Assembly: GCF_040581405.1 (NCBI RefSeq)
Contig: NZ_CP137157.1
Coordinates: forward strand, 431,001 to 495,000
Direction of reading: 5' to 3'
Source of the DNA: Komagataeibacter sucrofermentans DSM 15973
GTDB taxonomy: Bacteria > Pseudomonadota > Alphaproteobacteria > Acetobacterales > Acetobacteraceae
DNA length: 64,000 nt
The notes below the pieces were generated by a model, which did no database searches, was not told the origin of the DNA, and saw only the letters and a list, made by a program, of their open reading frames with translations. Positions 17,342-25,568 of the stretch are shown here, one piece after another. Each line of letters starts with the position of its first letter. Within the stretch, counting starts at the first letter, position 1. The position numbers were made by a program, and so were the translations under genes.

Positions 17342-18268
17342 TTACTGCCCCGTGCCGCCCGGCAGCGTCAGGTTGCCCGGCTGGGGGGAGCGCATCCGCG
17401 GGGTCGGGGCTGCGGTATCGTTGCCTTCGGATGAATATCCTTCAGGGAAGATCGCATCCGGTTCTTCATGGATGGGCCTGGCCTGCGCAGGTGCGGGGGC
17501 CGGGGTGGCCGCCGGTGTGGTTGCTGCGGCCTCGGGGTGGTCGTCGGTCGGGCCACCGCCAATGGTCATGGTGTCCACCCCTGTGGCCGGGCTGGCGGGC
17601 GTGGTGGTGACGGCAGGCGTATCACCATCGAGCGGCTGGGCCGCAACGCTGCCCGGTGCCTGCGGCGTGACCAGCCAGTTGCCCAGATTGGTGCGGATCT
17701 GGCTTTCCAGCTCCTGGTTCATGTCCTGCAGCATGAGGTTGGTCAGGGTATTCAGGTTCTCGGGCGTGTCGCTGTTGCCGTGCTTCTTCTTGGGGTCGAA
17801 CGAGCGGGTGACCTGGGCCACGGCATAGCCGGTGCGGCGGCCATCGGCGGAGGTCACGTCCAGATGCACGTTCAGCTGCCCGTCAAGGATGCCGCCCGGC
17901 TCGTGCAGGATGGAAACGCGGTCGATGGTGAACGTGCCGCTGCCCCCGCTGCCCGCGGCGAGCAGCCGGTCATGCGCCAGCTGCTTGAGCAGGTCATCGG
18001 GCGGGTTGGGCGCGCGACCCGACAGGTCGCCCGGCACCAGACCCGGTCCGCCCCGGTCCACCACCGATATGGTGGCCACATTCAGGTTCAGCGGTGGCTG
18101 GTCACCATATTGCGGCCCGGCAAAGGTGGTCGGTTCGTCATGATGGTGGCGGCTGTAGGCGGGGGTGCTGACAGCACCCAGCGCGATCAGGGGCAGGCCT
18201 GCGGCCAGTACCACGCGCAGGCTGCGGCGTAACGACAGGGTGCTAAGCGGCGAACGGTTCGGTCGCAT
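17342..18268 (-). CDS. Secreted protein of unknown function
   Basis: 308 residues with a signal peptide (RRSLRVVLAAGLPLIALGAVSTPAYS). The segment LNLNVATISVVDRGGPG and a conserved-looking core (about 75-200) with FTIDRVSILHEPGGILDGQLNVHLDVTS suggest a beta-rich periplasmic domain. The last 100 residues are low-complexity Ala/Pro/Thr. I recognise no family. Expression is probably independent: it is separated from hslO by 92 bp, and its 3' end abuts repeat copy C. Lack of cysteines argues against a disulfide-stabilised fold or a lipoprotein. Confidence 0.75.
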   Translation of the reverse strand: MRPNRSPLSTLSLRRSLRVVLAAGLPLIALGAVSTPAYSRHHHDEPTTFAGPQYGDQPPLNLNVATISVVDRGGPGLVPGDLSGRAPNPPDDLLKQLAHDRLLAAGSGGSGTFTIDRVSILHEPGGILDGQLNVHLDVTSADGRRTGYAVAQVTRSFDPKKKHGNSDTPENLNTLTNLMLQDMNQELESQIRTNLGNWLVTPQAPGSVAAQPLDGDTPAVTTTPASPATGVDTMTIGGGPTDDHPEAAATTPAATPAPAPAQARPIHEEPDAIFPEGYSSEGNDTAAPTPRMRSPQPGNLTLPGGTGQ

Positions 18269-18360
18269 GGATATATCCCGATAACGGCTGGCGCACGTGG
18301 CGCGGTGGTCGATCAGGAGTGTGATCGTGCCATGTCCCGCGCCGGACGCATAGGGTGCTG

Positions 18361-19323
18361 TCAGGCGGTCTTGCCGCTGATCTCGCTGCGCTGGAAGTGG
18401 AAGTCATGGTTGCAGAACTGGCAGTTCATGGTGATCGTGCCGTCCTTGGCCATGTGGTCGAGGTCATCAAGCGGAAAGGTTTCCAGCAGGCTCGACAGCC
18501 GCGCGCGCGAGCAGCGGCAGCCAAAGGCCAGCGCGCGGGGCTGGCCCGTAATCAGCCCCTCGGCATGGAACAGGCGGTACAGCAGGTCAGCCGAGGCAAG
18601 CCGGTCATCAAGCACTTCGCGTGCGGTGAGGGTTGTGGCAAGCGTGATGGCGGTCTCCCACGCATCATCGCCTTCCTCGGGCGTTACGTCGGATTCGATG
18701 CCGCCGCCCATGGCGATCTTTTCCATCACCAGCGCGCCCGCGCGCCAGCCGGCTTCCGTTTTGTCACAGAACAGCTTGACCCAGCAGGCATGCTGCTCGG
18801 AGGTGGCGAAGTAATGCGCCGCCATCTCCGACAGGCTCTCCCCACTGATCTCGACAATACCCTGATGGATGTCGGTATCAGGCCCCTGGTCCACGCTGAA
18901 GGCAATGTAGCCCTTGCCCAGCAGGTCGCTTGCCGTGGGGTTGGGGTTGGTTTTGAGCAGTTCGGCCACCGCCTCATCATCCGAGCGGGCATGAAAGCGC
19001 AGCGCGCCTGCATCGGTGCAGTCGGCCAGCAGCAGGCTCAGCGGGCCATCGCCCTTGGCCTGCAGCGAGAACGACCCCTGGAACTTCAGCGCCGAAGCTA
19101 ACGCCGCCACCAGTGCCAGCGCCTCGCCCGCAAGCCTGAGCACGCAGTCGGGGTTGTCATGGCGGGTCAGCAGCGTGTCGGTCAGCACGCCGGGCCGCAC
19201 GAGGCGGCCGCGCACGGGCCGGTTATCGAGGTAGAACGGCACCACGCCCTGCGGCACGACTAGATCGGGCGTGTCGGGGCGGCTGGTGTCGAGAAAGGCG
19301 GGGGAGGAAATATTGGAGGTCAT
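18361..19323 (-). CDS. hslO: Hsp33 redox-regulated chaperone
   Basis: 320 residues. The C-terminal zinc/redox switch is visible as C-x-C (FGCRCSRAR) and C-x2-C (MNCQFCNHDF), which form disulfides under oxidative stress and activate the holdase. The N-terminal domain has the expected LVVPQGVVPFYLDNRPVRGRLVR opening. ATG 19323 chosen; ten further upstream codons are open but lack support. It follows the argD-argF-small ORF run, the argF-hslO pairing often found in alphaproteobacteria. Confidence 0.95.
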   Translation of the reverse strand: MTSNISSPAFLDTSRPDTPDLVVPQGVVPFYLDNRPVRGRLVRPGVLTDTLLTRHDNPDCVLRLAGEALALVAALASALKFQGSFSLQAKGDGPLSLLLADCTDAGALRFHARSDDEAVAELLKTNPNPTASDLLGKGYIAFSVDQGPDTDIHQGIVEISGESLSEMAAHYFATSEQHACWVKLFCDKTEAGWRAGALVMEKIAMGGGIESDVTPEEGDDAWETAITLATTLTAREVLDDRLASADLLYRLFHAEGLITGQPRALAFGCRCSRARLSSLLETFPLDDLDHMAKDGTITMNCQFCNHDFHFQRSEISGKTA

Positions 19324-19373
19324 GGCACAAACCCGCTTCATCACGCCCCGCATTGCAGCGCGGCGCTGGGAAA

Positions 19374-19694
19374 TCAGAGGTTGGCGGTAATATCCGCCTC
19401 CAGCGCGGCAAGGCGCTGGTCGAGGTCTTCAAGCCTGGCGGCAGGCAGCAGGCCCGTGTTTTCTACCGCGCCGAGGGCCTGCTGGCGGCATCGGTCATGC
19501 TCCATGTCCAGATCCTGTGTGCGGCCCGCACCGGCAAGGCAGTCCAGATACGCATCGCGGATGGCGTCAAGCCGCCCGTCATGCACCGGCAGCGCCGCGA
19601 AAATGTCGCGCGCGCTCTTTTCCGCCCAACCGGGCACCTCGGGCGTGTCTTCGGTGCCGCTGGGCAGGGCGGGCTGTTCGGCGGGGCCGGTCAT
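19374..19694 (-). CDS. Hypothetical 106-residue protein
   Basis: Acidic, soluble, helix-rich protein of unknown family. The C-terminus (LPAARLEDLDQRLAALEADITANL) has a heptad-like leucine pattern compatible with a short coiled coil. Its ATG overlaps the argF stop by four bases (ATGA), so it is translated with argF, and hslO follows 50 bp downstream. No signal peptide or catalytic motif. A possible role as a small accessory factor is inference only. Confidence 0.7.
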   Translation of the reverse strand: MTGPAEQPALPSGTEDTPEVPGWAEKSARDIFAALPVHDGRLDAIRDAYLDCLAGAGRTQDLDMEHDRCRQQALGAVENTGLLPAARLEDLDQRLAALEADITANL

Positions 19695-20677
19695 GGGGTG
19701 GGTTCCTTTCCATATTGCTGCCAGTCCGCGCCACACAGCGCCCAGACCAGAATGCCCTTTTGCGCGTGCAGGCGGTTCTCCGCTTCATCGAACACGACGG
19801 AGCGGGGGCCTTCAAACACGTCTTCGGTCACTTCCTCCCCGATATGGGCAGGCAGGCAGTGCAGGAAAAGGGCATCGGGGGCGGCATGCGCCATCAGCGC
19901 CGCATCAACCCGGTAGGGTTCGAACGCGCTCACCCGCTGGTCGGATGCCTTGTCAGACATGCTGACCCAGGTATCGGTAATGATCGCATCAGCGTCTTTT
20001 ACCGCGGCAGCCGGGTCGGTCGTGACCGTGATGTCGGCCCCATGTTCACGCGCCCACGCAACCGCCGCGACCGAGGGCGCATGGGTGGGCGGCGTTGCCA
20101 GCCGCAGGCTGAAGCCGAACAGGGCGGCGGCCTCGATGAAGGAGGTGGCGACATTGTTGCCATCGCCCACCCAGGCCAGTGTGCGGCCCCTGATCGGGCC
20201 GCGATGTTCCTCGAACGTCATGATGTCGGCCATGATCTGCACGGGGTGCGAATCCGGCGTCAGGCCGTTGATGACCGGCACGCTGCTCCACCGCGCCAGC
20301 TCGCGCAGGTTCTCGGTCTTGCCGGTGCGCAGCACGATGGCATCGACAAAGCGTGACAGCACGCGCGCGGTATCGGCAATGCTTTCCCCGCGCCCAAGCT
20401 GCATGTCGGATGGCGCAAGCAGCACCACGTTGCCGCCAAGCTGCTGCATGCCCACTTCAAACGAGACGCGCGTGCGCGTGGAGGGCTTGGAGAGCATCAG
20501 CCCCAGTGCGCGGCCACGCAGCGGCAGGGCCGGGTGCAGCGGGCGCGCCCTGTGGTCCTGCATGCGCTTGATGCCGCTGGCCACATCAAGGATGGCGCGC
20601 AGTGTCGCGGCATTGAGGTCCTTGAGGTCAAGGAAGTGGCGGGGGGTGACATGAGTGGGGGTGCGTAGCGCGTTCAT
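19691..20677 (-). CDS. argF: Ornithine carbamoyltransferase
   Basis: 328 residues. Catalyses ornithine plus carbamoyl phosphate to citrulline in arginine biosynthesis. The carbamoyl-phosphate motif SKPSTRTR ends at residue 70, and the ornithine-side motif HCLPA is near residue 271. ATG 20677 overlaps the argD stop by four bases. An open frame runs further upstream through argD but is not coding. Intact and of family length. Confidence 0.97.
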   Translation of the reverse strand: MNALRTPTHVTPRHFLDLKDLNAATLRAILDVASGIKRMQDHRARPLHPALPLRGRALGLMLSKPSTRTRVSFEVGMQQLGGNVVLLAPSDMQLGRGESIADTARVLSRFVDAIVLRTGKTENLRELARWSSVPVINGLTPDSHPVQIMADIMTFEEHRGPIRGRTLAWVGDGNNVATSFIEAAALFGFSLRLATPPTHAPSVAAVAWAREHGADITVTTDPAAAVKDADAIITDTWVSMSDKASDQRVSAFEPYRVDAALMAHAAPDALFLHCLPAHIGEEVTEDVFEGPRSVVFDEAENRLHAQKGILVWALCGADWQQYGKEPTP

Positions 20678-21879
20678 GCCACAGTCTCCGCATTGGTGGC
20701 CGCGAGGTGGGCCTGCACGCGCGCAGCCGCCCGGCCCAGCATGGACAGGGCGGCTGTGCAGTCGGCCTCGGTCACGGTCAGGGGGGGGAGCAGGCGCAGC
20801 ACGTTGTCGCCCGCCGTCACGCACAGCATGCCCTCGCCCGTCGCCGCGTTCTGCACCAGTGCTACATCGGGCCTGCATTTCAGGCCGATGAGCAGCCCGA
20901 GGCCGCGATGGGCGGTGAAAACGTTGGGGTAAGTGGCGATCAGCCTGTCAAAGCCTGCGTCAAGCTGGGCCGCGCGGGCCTGCACGCCTTCAAGGAAGCC
21001 GGGGGCGAGGATGATGTCGAGCACCGCGTTGGCGGCGGCGCAGGCCAGCGGGCTGCCGCCAAAGGTGGTGCCGTGGCTGCCGGGCGTCATGTGCTTTGCA
21101 ATGGTCTCGGTCGTCAGCACCGCCCCCATGGGGAAGCCACCGGCAATGCCCTTGGCGGTGGACAGGATGTCAGGCGTGATGTCCGACCATTCATAGGCGA
21201 ACAGGCGGCCGGTGCGGCCCATGCCGCACTGTACCTCGTCCACGCCCAGGAACAGGCCGTATTCATCGCACGCGGCCCGCAGTTCGCGCATGAAGCGCGG
21301 GTCGGCGACATGGATGCCGCTTTCGCCCTGCACCGGCTCGATCATGATGCCTGCCGTCTCGGCGCCAATGGCGTCGCGCACGGCGTTCATGTTGTTGAGC
21401 GGCACGTGGTCGAAGCCTTCCACCCGCGGGCCGAAGCCATCGAGGTATTTGGCGTTGCCGGTGGCTGACAGCGTGGCCAGCGTGCGCCCGTGGAAGGCGC
21501 CGTTGAAGCAGATGATGCGCGTGCGCTCGGGGTGGCCGGACTTGGCCTGCGCGCGGCGGATCATCTTAATCATGCCTTCATTGGCTTCCGCGCCCGAATT
21601 GCAGAAGAAGGCGCTATCGGCAAAGCTGTTGGCCACCAGCCGCTCGGCCAGCTTTTCCGCCTGCGGCACGCGATACAGGTTGGAGACATGCATGACGCGC
21701 TGCGCCTGCTGCGTGATGGCCTGCACCAGATGCGGGTTGTTGTGCCCGACCGAGGACGTGGCGATGCCGGAGCCAAAATCGAGGAATCGTCGCCCGTCCA
21801 CCGTGTACAGCCAGGCGCCTTCGCCACGCTCGAAAGCGAGGTCGGCGCGATTGTAATTCGGCATCAGGGCGGAAATCAT
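20674..21879 (-). CDS. argD: Acetylornithine aminotransferase
   Basis: 401 residues from ATG 21879; a class III PLP aminotransferase acting on N-acetylornithine (and possibly succinyl-diaminopimelate). FCNSGAEANEGMIK, the Asp of LGVDEVQCGMGRTG and the PLP lysine in STAKGIAGGFPMGA (about residue 243) are present. The family-like N-terminus is MISALMPNYNRADLAF. However, an in-frame ATG at 21960, with a much better Shine-Dalgarno (AGGAAGGA), would add 27 Phe/His-rich residues, so the true start is uncertain. argF overlaps its stop. Confidence 0.95.
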   Translation of the reverse strand: MISALMPNYNRADLAFERGEGAWLYTVDGRRFLDFGSGIATSSVGHNNPHLVQAITQQAQRVMHVSNLYRVPQAEKLAERLVANSFADSAFFCNSGAEANEGMIKMIRRAQAKSGHPERTRIICFNGAFHGRTLATLSATGNAKYLDGFGPRVEGFDHVPLNNMNAVRDAIGAETAGIMIEPVQGESGIHVADPRFMRELRAACDEYGLFLGVDEVQCGMGRTGRLFAYEWSDITPDILSTAKGIAGGFPMGAVLTTETIAKHMTPGSHGTTFGGSPLACAAANAVLDIILAPGFLEGVQARAAQLDAGFDRLIATYPNVFTAHRGLGLLIGLKCRPDVALVQNAATGEGMLCVTAGDNVLRLLPPLTVTEADCTAALSMLGRAAARVQAHLAATNAETVA

Positions 21880-21936
21880 GGAATGGCCTTGCGATTTCGG
21901 TTCAAAGAAAAAAGAATGATGGTCCAGAAACGAAAA

Positions 21937-21973
21937 TAACCCACCGCTCGGGGTGGGCATCTTTTCCTTCCTG
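21937..21973 (-). promoter_or_regulatory. Strong RBS, upstream ATG and hairpin in the argD leader
   Basis: Read on the minus strand, AGGAAGGA ends four bases before ATG 21960. The next bases form a CCCACC / GGTGGG hairpin (21940-21957) followed by the T-rich TTATTTTCG. This could be an attenuator-like hairpin immediately after a start codon, or simply the true argD start. The frame is open from here into argD. Confidence 0.45.
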
Positions 21974-22151
21974 CTTTTTCCAGCCCTCAATGCGGGGCCT
22001 TCGCCCACCGCGCCCGAGGCCGGAAAAGCGGAAGAATATGGCGCGCCGGGCCGAAATGCAACCTTCAGCGCCATTTCCACCCCGCGTTCTGGCCATGCCT
22101 GCCATACTGCCATAGGCGCGCGCGGGCTGATTGTGGCACACTGCATGCATC

Positions 22152-22793
22152 ATGGTGGCCCGTCCTTCCCGTTCCGCACCCCGCCCGCTGCCGCCAGCGC
22201 CTGATGGTGCTGCGCTGCGCGCGGTCGCGCTGGCCTATCTGGCCCGCTTCTCGGCCACACGGGCGGGGGTGACGCGGGTGCTGACCCGCCATGTCGACCG
22301 CTGGGCGCGGCGTGCGGTTGATGGCGGAATGGACGGGGAGGAGGCCGCGCGCAGCGTGCAGCCCGCCCGTGCGCTGATCGGGCGCATCGTGGCCGACATG
22401 GAAGGGCTTGGTGCGGTGGATGATGCCCGTTTTGCCGAATTCCGCGCCCGTTCGCTGGCACGGGCCGGGCGTTCGCGCCGCATGGTTGCCGCCCATCTGA
22501 GCGCGCGCGGCGTGGATGAGGCGACGGCAGGGGTTGCAGTGGAGGAAGCGCTGGGCGCGCGCGATGGCGAAGGGCGCGAAACCGAGCTGGCCGCCGCTCT
22601 TGTGTTCATCCGCAAGCGCCGGGCGGGGCCTTTCCTGCGGGCCGATGCCGATGAGGCGGAGGCCGCCCTGCGCCACCGCCGCGCAATGGATGCCATGGCG
22701 CGCGCGGGCTTTACGCGCGATACGGCGCGCACGGCGCTGGATATGGACCGTGACGAGGCGGAGGACAGGATCATGCGTATGAGGATGGCGTGA
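22152..22793 (+). CDS. recX: Regulatory protein RecX
   Basis: 213 residues from ATG 22152. Small, very basic, helix-rich protein with the tandem three-helix arrangement of RecX. A segment near residue 80 (DMEGLGAVDDARFAEFRARSLARAG) and ARGVDEATAGVAVEEAL match family patterns. RecX modulates RecA filaments. recA is not adjacent. Its stop overlaps the GTG of the next gene by four bases. It heads a long plus-strand block. Confidence 0.85.
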   Translation: MVARPSRSAPRPLPPAPDGAALRAVALAYLARFSATRAGVTRVLTRHVDRWARRAVDGGMDGEEAARSVQPARALIGRIVADMEGLGAVDDARFAEFRARSLARAGRSRRMVAAHLSARGVDEATAGVAVEEALGARDGEGRETELAAALVFIRKRRAGPFLRADADEAEAALRHRRAMDAMARAGFTRDTARTALDMDRDEAEDRIMRMRMA

Positions 22794-23251
22794 AGCGCGT
22801 GCTGGCGCGGGGGGCAGGGGGGCTTGCGCTCCTGTCGCTTGCGGCATGCGCCGGGGGCAGCGGGCAGGGCTGGCACGGCGCGCTGCAGTGCGCGCCCTAT
22901 GCGCGGCAGGTCACGCATGTGCAGTTGCGCGGCGATGCGGCCTCATGGTGGGGGCAGGCGCAGGGGCATTACCCCCGCACGCATGTGCCGAGCCGGGGGG
23001 CGGTGCTGGTGTTCCGCGCGACAGGCCGCCTGCCCGATGGGCATGTCTCGGTCGTGCAGCAGGTGCGCGGCCCGCGTGAGGTGCTGGTGGACCAGGCCAA
23101 CTGGGTGCCAGGGCGGGTGGGTCATGGCGAGCCGGTAGTCGATGTATCGGGCCGCAATGACTGGTCGCGGGTCAAGGTCTGGTGGTCCCCCATTCACGGC
23201 ATGGGCAAAACCGTCTATCCTGCCTACGGGTTCATCCTGCCACGGGGCTGA
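22790..23251 (+). CDS. CHAP-domain lipoprotein (probable peptidoglycan amidase/peptidase)
   Basis: 153 residues from GTG 22790, overlapping the recX stop (GTGA). The N-terminus has a lipobox LAAC (LLSLAACAGG). The body is a small CHAP/NlpC-like fold: candidate catalytic Cys in LQCAPYARQ, His in DGHVSVVQQV, and a polar residue in DQANWVPG, in the order Cys-His-Asn/Asp. Probably cleaves peptide bonds in peptidoglycan from the periplasmic side of a membrane. Coupling to recX looks positional rather than functional. Confidence 0.8.
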   Translation: MKRVLARGAGGLALLSLAACAGGSGQGWHGALQCAPYARQVTHVQLRGDAASWWGQAQGHYPRTHVPSRGAVLVFRATGRLPDGHVSVVQQVRGPREVLVDQANWVPGRVGHGEPVVDVSGRNDWSRVKVWWSPIHGMGKTVYPAYGFILPRG

Positions 23252-23380
23252 GTGGCGTGCGGCAGGGGTGCTTGCATATCATGCGCTCTCCCCTCACATA
23301 GGCGGGGAGGGCAGGTCGCTTCCATACGGGAGGGCGGCCAACACGGTATTTTGCGTCATGGACGCGGATCGGGGGATGCG

Positions 23381-23626
23381 ATGGGTAGCTTGAGCTGGGG
23401 ACATTGGCTGATCGTACTGGCAGTGGTGCTGGTACTGTTTGGCGGCGGCGGCAAGATCAGTTCGCTCATGGGTGACATGGCGCGCGGGATCAAGTCGTTC
23501 AAGAAGAACATGGCCGATGACGAGCCGCATGAGCCCGTTGCCTCCGGCCACCTCCAGGGGCCGGGCAAGGAAAAGGACGCAACCTTTACCGAAGCGCCGC
23601 AGCCTTCCACCAATAACGTGAAATGA
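23381..23626 (+). CDS. tatA: Twin-arginine translocase subunit TatA
   Basis: 81 residues. One N-terminal membrane helix ([19 protein letters not shown]) is followed by the amphipathic helix [20 protein letters not shown] and a short hydrophilic tail, the TatA/E plan. TatA forms the size-variable pore for folded Tat substrates. tatB and tatC are not beside it; the next gene is mtnB. ATG 23381 was chosen because the hydrophobic helix begins directly after it. Confidence 0.93.
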   Translation: MGSLSWGHWLIVLAVVLVLFGGGGKISSLMGDMARGIKSFKKNMADDEPHEPVASGHLQGPGKEKDATFTEAPQPSTNNVK

Positions 23627-23664
23627 CGCGTCTTTCCGATCGCGCGGGCGGGCGGCTTTAAGTC

Positions 23665-24288
23665 ATGGCGCAGGCAGTTTTTCCCGCAGGGGCTTATTGC
23701 CGCGCGGTAGAGCGGATCATCGCCGCAGGCCAGCGCATGGACCGCTTCGGCTGGGTGCCCGCCACCGCAGGCAATATCAGCATCCGCCTGCCTGATGGCA
23801 ATCTGGCCATCACGCGCTCGGGCGGGCACAAGGGGCTGCTCGGGCCGGATGGGGTGATCTGCGTCGATCCGCAGGGCCGCCCGCTTGCCGCAGGCGACCG
23901 GCCGAGCGCCGAGACGCTGCTGCACTGCCAGGTCTATGCCCATGACCTGGCGGCGGGCGCCGTGCTGCATGGTCATTCGGTCGCCTCCACCGTGCTGTCG
24001 ATGGCAGGCGGCGATGGCCTCGTGCTTGAAGGCTACGAGGTGCAGAAGGTCTTTGCCGGGCAGGACACGCATGCGGCCCGCGTGCATGTGCCCATATTCG
24101 ACAATGACCAGGACATCGCCCGCCTGTCGCGCGTGGTGGCCCCGCATCTGGCTGGCATGTGCGCGGGCTACATCATCCGCGGCCACGGGGTATATGTGTG
24201 GGGCAATGACATGGACATGGCCCTTGCGCGGCTGGAAGGACTCGAGTTCCTGCTCGCCTGCGAACTGGAAAAAAGGAAGCTCCCATGA
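23665..24288 (+). CDS. mtnB: Methylthioribulose-1-phosphate dehydratase
   Basis: 207 residues, class II aldolase/adducin fold. ATAGNISIRLPDG near the N-terminus, the zinc-type HGHS segment (about residue 100) and RGHGVYVWG near the C-terminus are typical. It dehydrates 5-methylthioribulose-1-phosphate in the methionine salvage pathway. Identification as MtnB rather than fuculose-1-phosphate aldolase rests on the directly adjacent mtnD and mtnC. Its stop overlaps mtnD by ATGA. Confidence 0.93.
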   Translation: MAQAVFPAGAYCRAVERIIAAGQRMDRFGWVPATAGNISIRLPDGNLAITRSGGHKGLLGPDGVICVDPQGRPLAAGDRPSAETLLHCQVYAHDLAAGAVLHGHSVASTVLSMAGGDGLVLEGYEVQKVFAGQDTHAARVHVPIFDNDQDIARLSRVVAPHLAGMCAGYIIRGHGVYVWGNDMDMALARLEGLEFLLACELEKRKLP

Positions 24289-24827
24289 GCCGCCTCAATG
24301 TCTATGCCGACAACAATCCCGGCACGCCCATCATTCACCTGACCGACCCCGCCCGCATCGCCGCCGAACTTGCGCCCATTGGCGTGCGCTTTGAGCAGTG
24401 GAACAGCCCGGTCACCCCCGACCGCGCGGCGCCCGAGGCCGAGGTGCTGGCCGCCTATCGCCCCTATCTCGACCAGTTGATGGGCGAGACGGGCGCCGGT
24501 TCCGCCGATGTGCTGCGCGTTGGCCCCGACACGCAGGGCTGGGCGGAGGCGCGGCGCAAATACCTGTCCGAGCACACGCATGGCGAGGACGAGGTGCGGT
24601 TTTTCGTGCATGGGCAGGGTGATTTCATCCTGCATGTGAATGGCCGCGTGTATGACGTGCGCTGCACGGCGGGCGACCTGATCTCGGTGCCCGCAGGCAC
24701 GCCGCACTGGTTTGATGGTGGCGAGACGCCCGATTTCGTGACGCTGCGCATCTTCACCAACCCCGATGGCTGGATCGCGCGCTATACCGGCAGTGATATC
24801 GCAGCCAGCTTCCCCGCCGAAGCCTGA
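24285..24827 (+). CDS. mtnD: Acireductone dioxygenase
   Basis: 180 residues, cupin fold. Metal-binding HTHGEDEVRFFVHGQG (HxH...E, about residues 97-105) and the second histidine motif in PAGTPHWFDGG are intact. With Fe it converts acireductone to 2-keto-4-methylthiobutyrate plus formate. Middle gene of an mtnB-mtnD-mtnC run. The extra length before the cupin, compared with the shortest ARDs, is normal for proteobacterial members. Confidence 0.96.
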   Translation: MSRLNVYADNNPGTPIIHLTDPARIAAELAPIGVRFEQWNSPVTPDRAAPEAEVLAAYRPYLDQLMGETGAGSADVLRVGPDTQGWAEARRKYLSEHTHGEDEVRFFVHGQGDFILHVNGRVYDVRCTAGDLISVPAGTPHWFDGGETPDFVTLRIFTNPDGWIARYTGSDIAASFPAEA

Positions 24828-24851
24828 GCCGCCCCGAAGGAGAACAAGACC

Positions 24852-25568
24852 GTGACCCAGGCCACGCAGCCGCCAGTACGCGCGGTGCTGCTGGATATCG
24901 AGGGGACGACCATACCGGTTTCCTTCGTCCATGCGACCCTGTTCCCCTATGCCCGCAAGGCGCTGCCCGCCCTGCTGCGCAACCATGCGGATGACCCCGC
25001 GGTGCAGGCCCAGATTGCTGAAATCGCGCGCCTTGCCCCCGGCGAGCCCCCCCTGCGCCAGCTTGAGGCGTGGATGGACGCGGATGCCAAGGTTGCACCG
25101 CTCAAGGCCCTGCAGGGCATGGTCTGGGCACAGGGCTACGCCGAGGGCGTGCTCAAGGCAGCCCTCTACCCCGACGTGGTGCCCGCCCTGCGCTGCTGGG
25201 CTGCGGCGGGGCTTTCGCTTGCGGTCTATTCCTCCGGCTCGGTGGCGGCGCAGAAGCTGATCTATGGCCACACGACCGAGGGCGACCTGAGCAACGTGTT
25301 CGTAGGCTTTTACGACCTGCAGATGGGTGGCAAGCGCGATGCCGAAAGCTATCGCCACATCCTTGACGCCGCGCGCTGGCAGGCGGGCGACGTGCTGTTC
25401 CTGTCCGATGTGGTGGCCGAGCTTGACGCGGCGGCGCAGGCAGGCCTGCGCACCTGCCAGATCGTGCACCCCGAGGATGGCACGCAGCCCGGCGCCACGC
25501 ACCCGGTAGCAGGCTCGCTGGCCGAGGTGGCGCAGCGTTTCGGCCTGCCCCACCCGGAGGTGGCATGA
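24852..25568 (+). CDS. mtnC: Enolase-phosphatase E1
   Basis: 238 residues from GTG 24852 with AAGGAG about ten bases upstream. HAD-superfamily phosphatase with LLDIEGTT (catalytic Asp at about residue 15, second acidic at 17), YSSGSVAAQKLIYGHT and the C-terminal acidic motif LFLSDVVAELDAA. It carries out the enolisation and dephosphorylation that produce acireductone for MtnD. The stop overlaps the ribF ATG (ATGA). Confidence 0.96.
   Translation: MTQATQPPVRAVLLDIEGTTIPVSFVHATLFPYARKALPALLRNHADDPAVQAQIAEIARLAPGEPPLRQLEAWMDADAKVAPLKALQGMVWAQGYAEGVLKAALYPDVVPALRCWAAAGLSLAVYSSGSVAAQKLIYGHTTEGDLSNVFVGFYDLQMGGKRDAESYRHILDAARWQAGDVLFLSDVVAELDAAAQAGLRTCQIVHPEDGTQPGATHPVAGSLAEVAQRFGLPHPEVA

Noticed and set aside
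23252..23380. Upstream extension of tatA to 23252
   Set aside because: The added residues have no TatA character, whereas the membrane helix begins immediately after ATG 23381.
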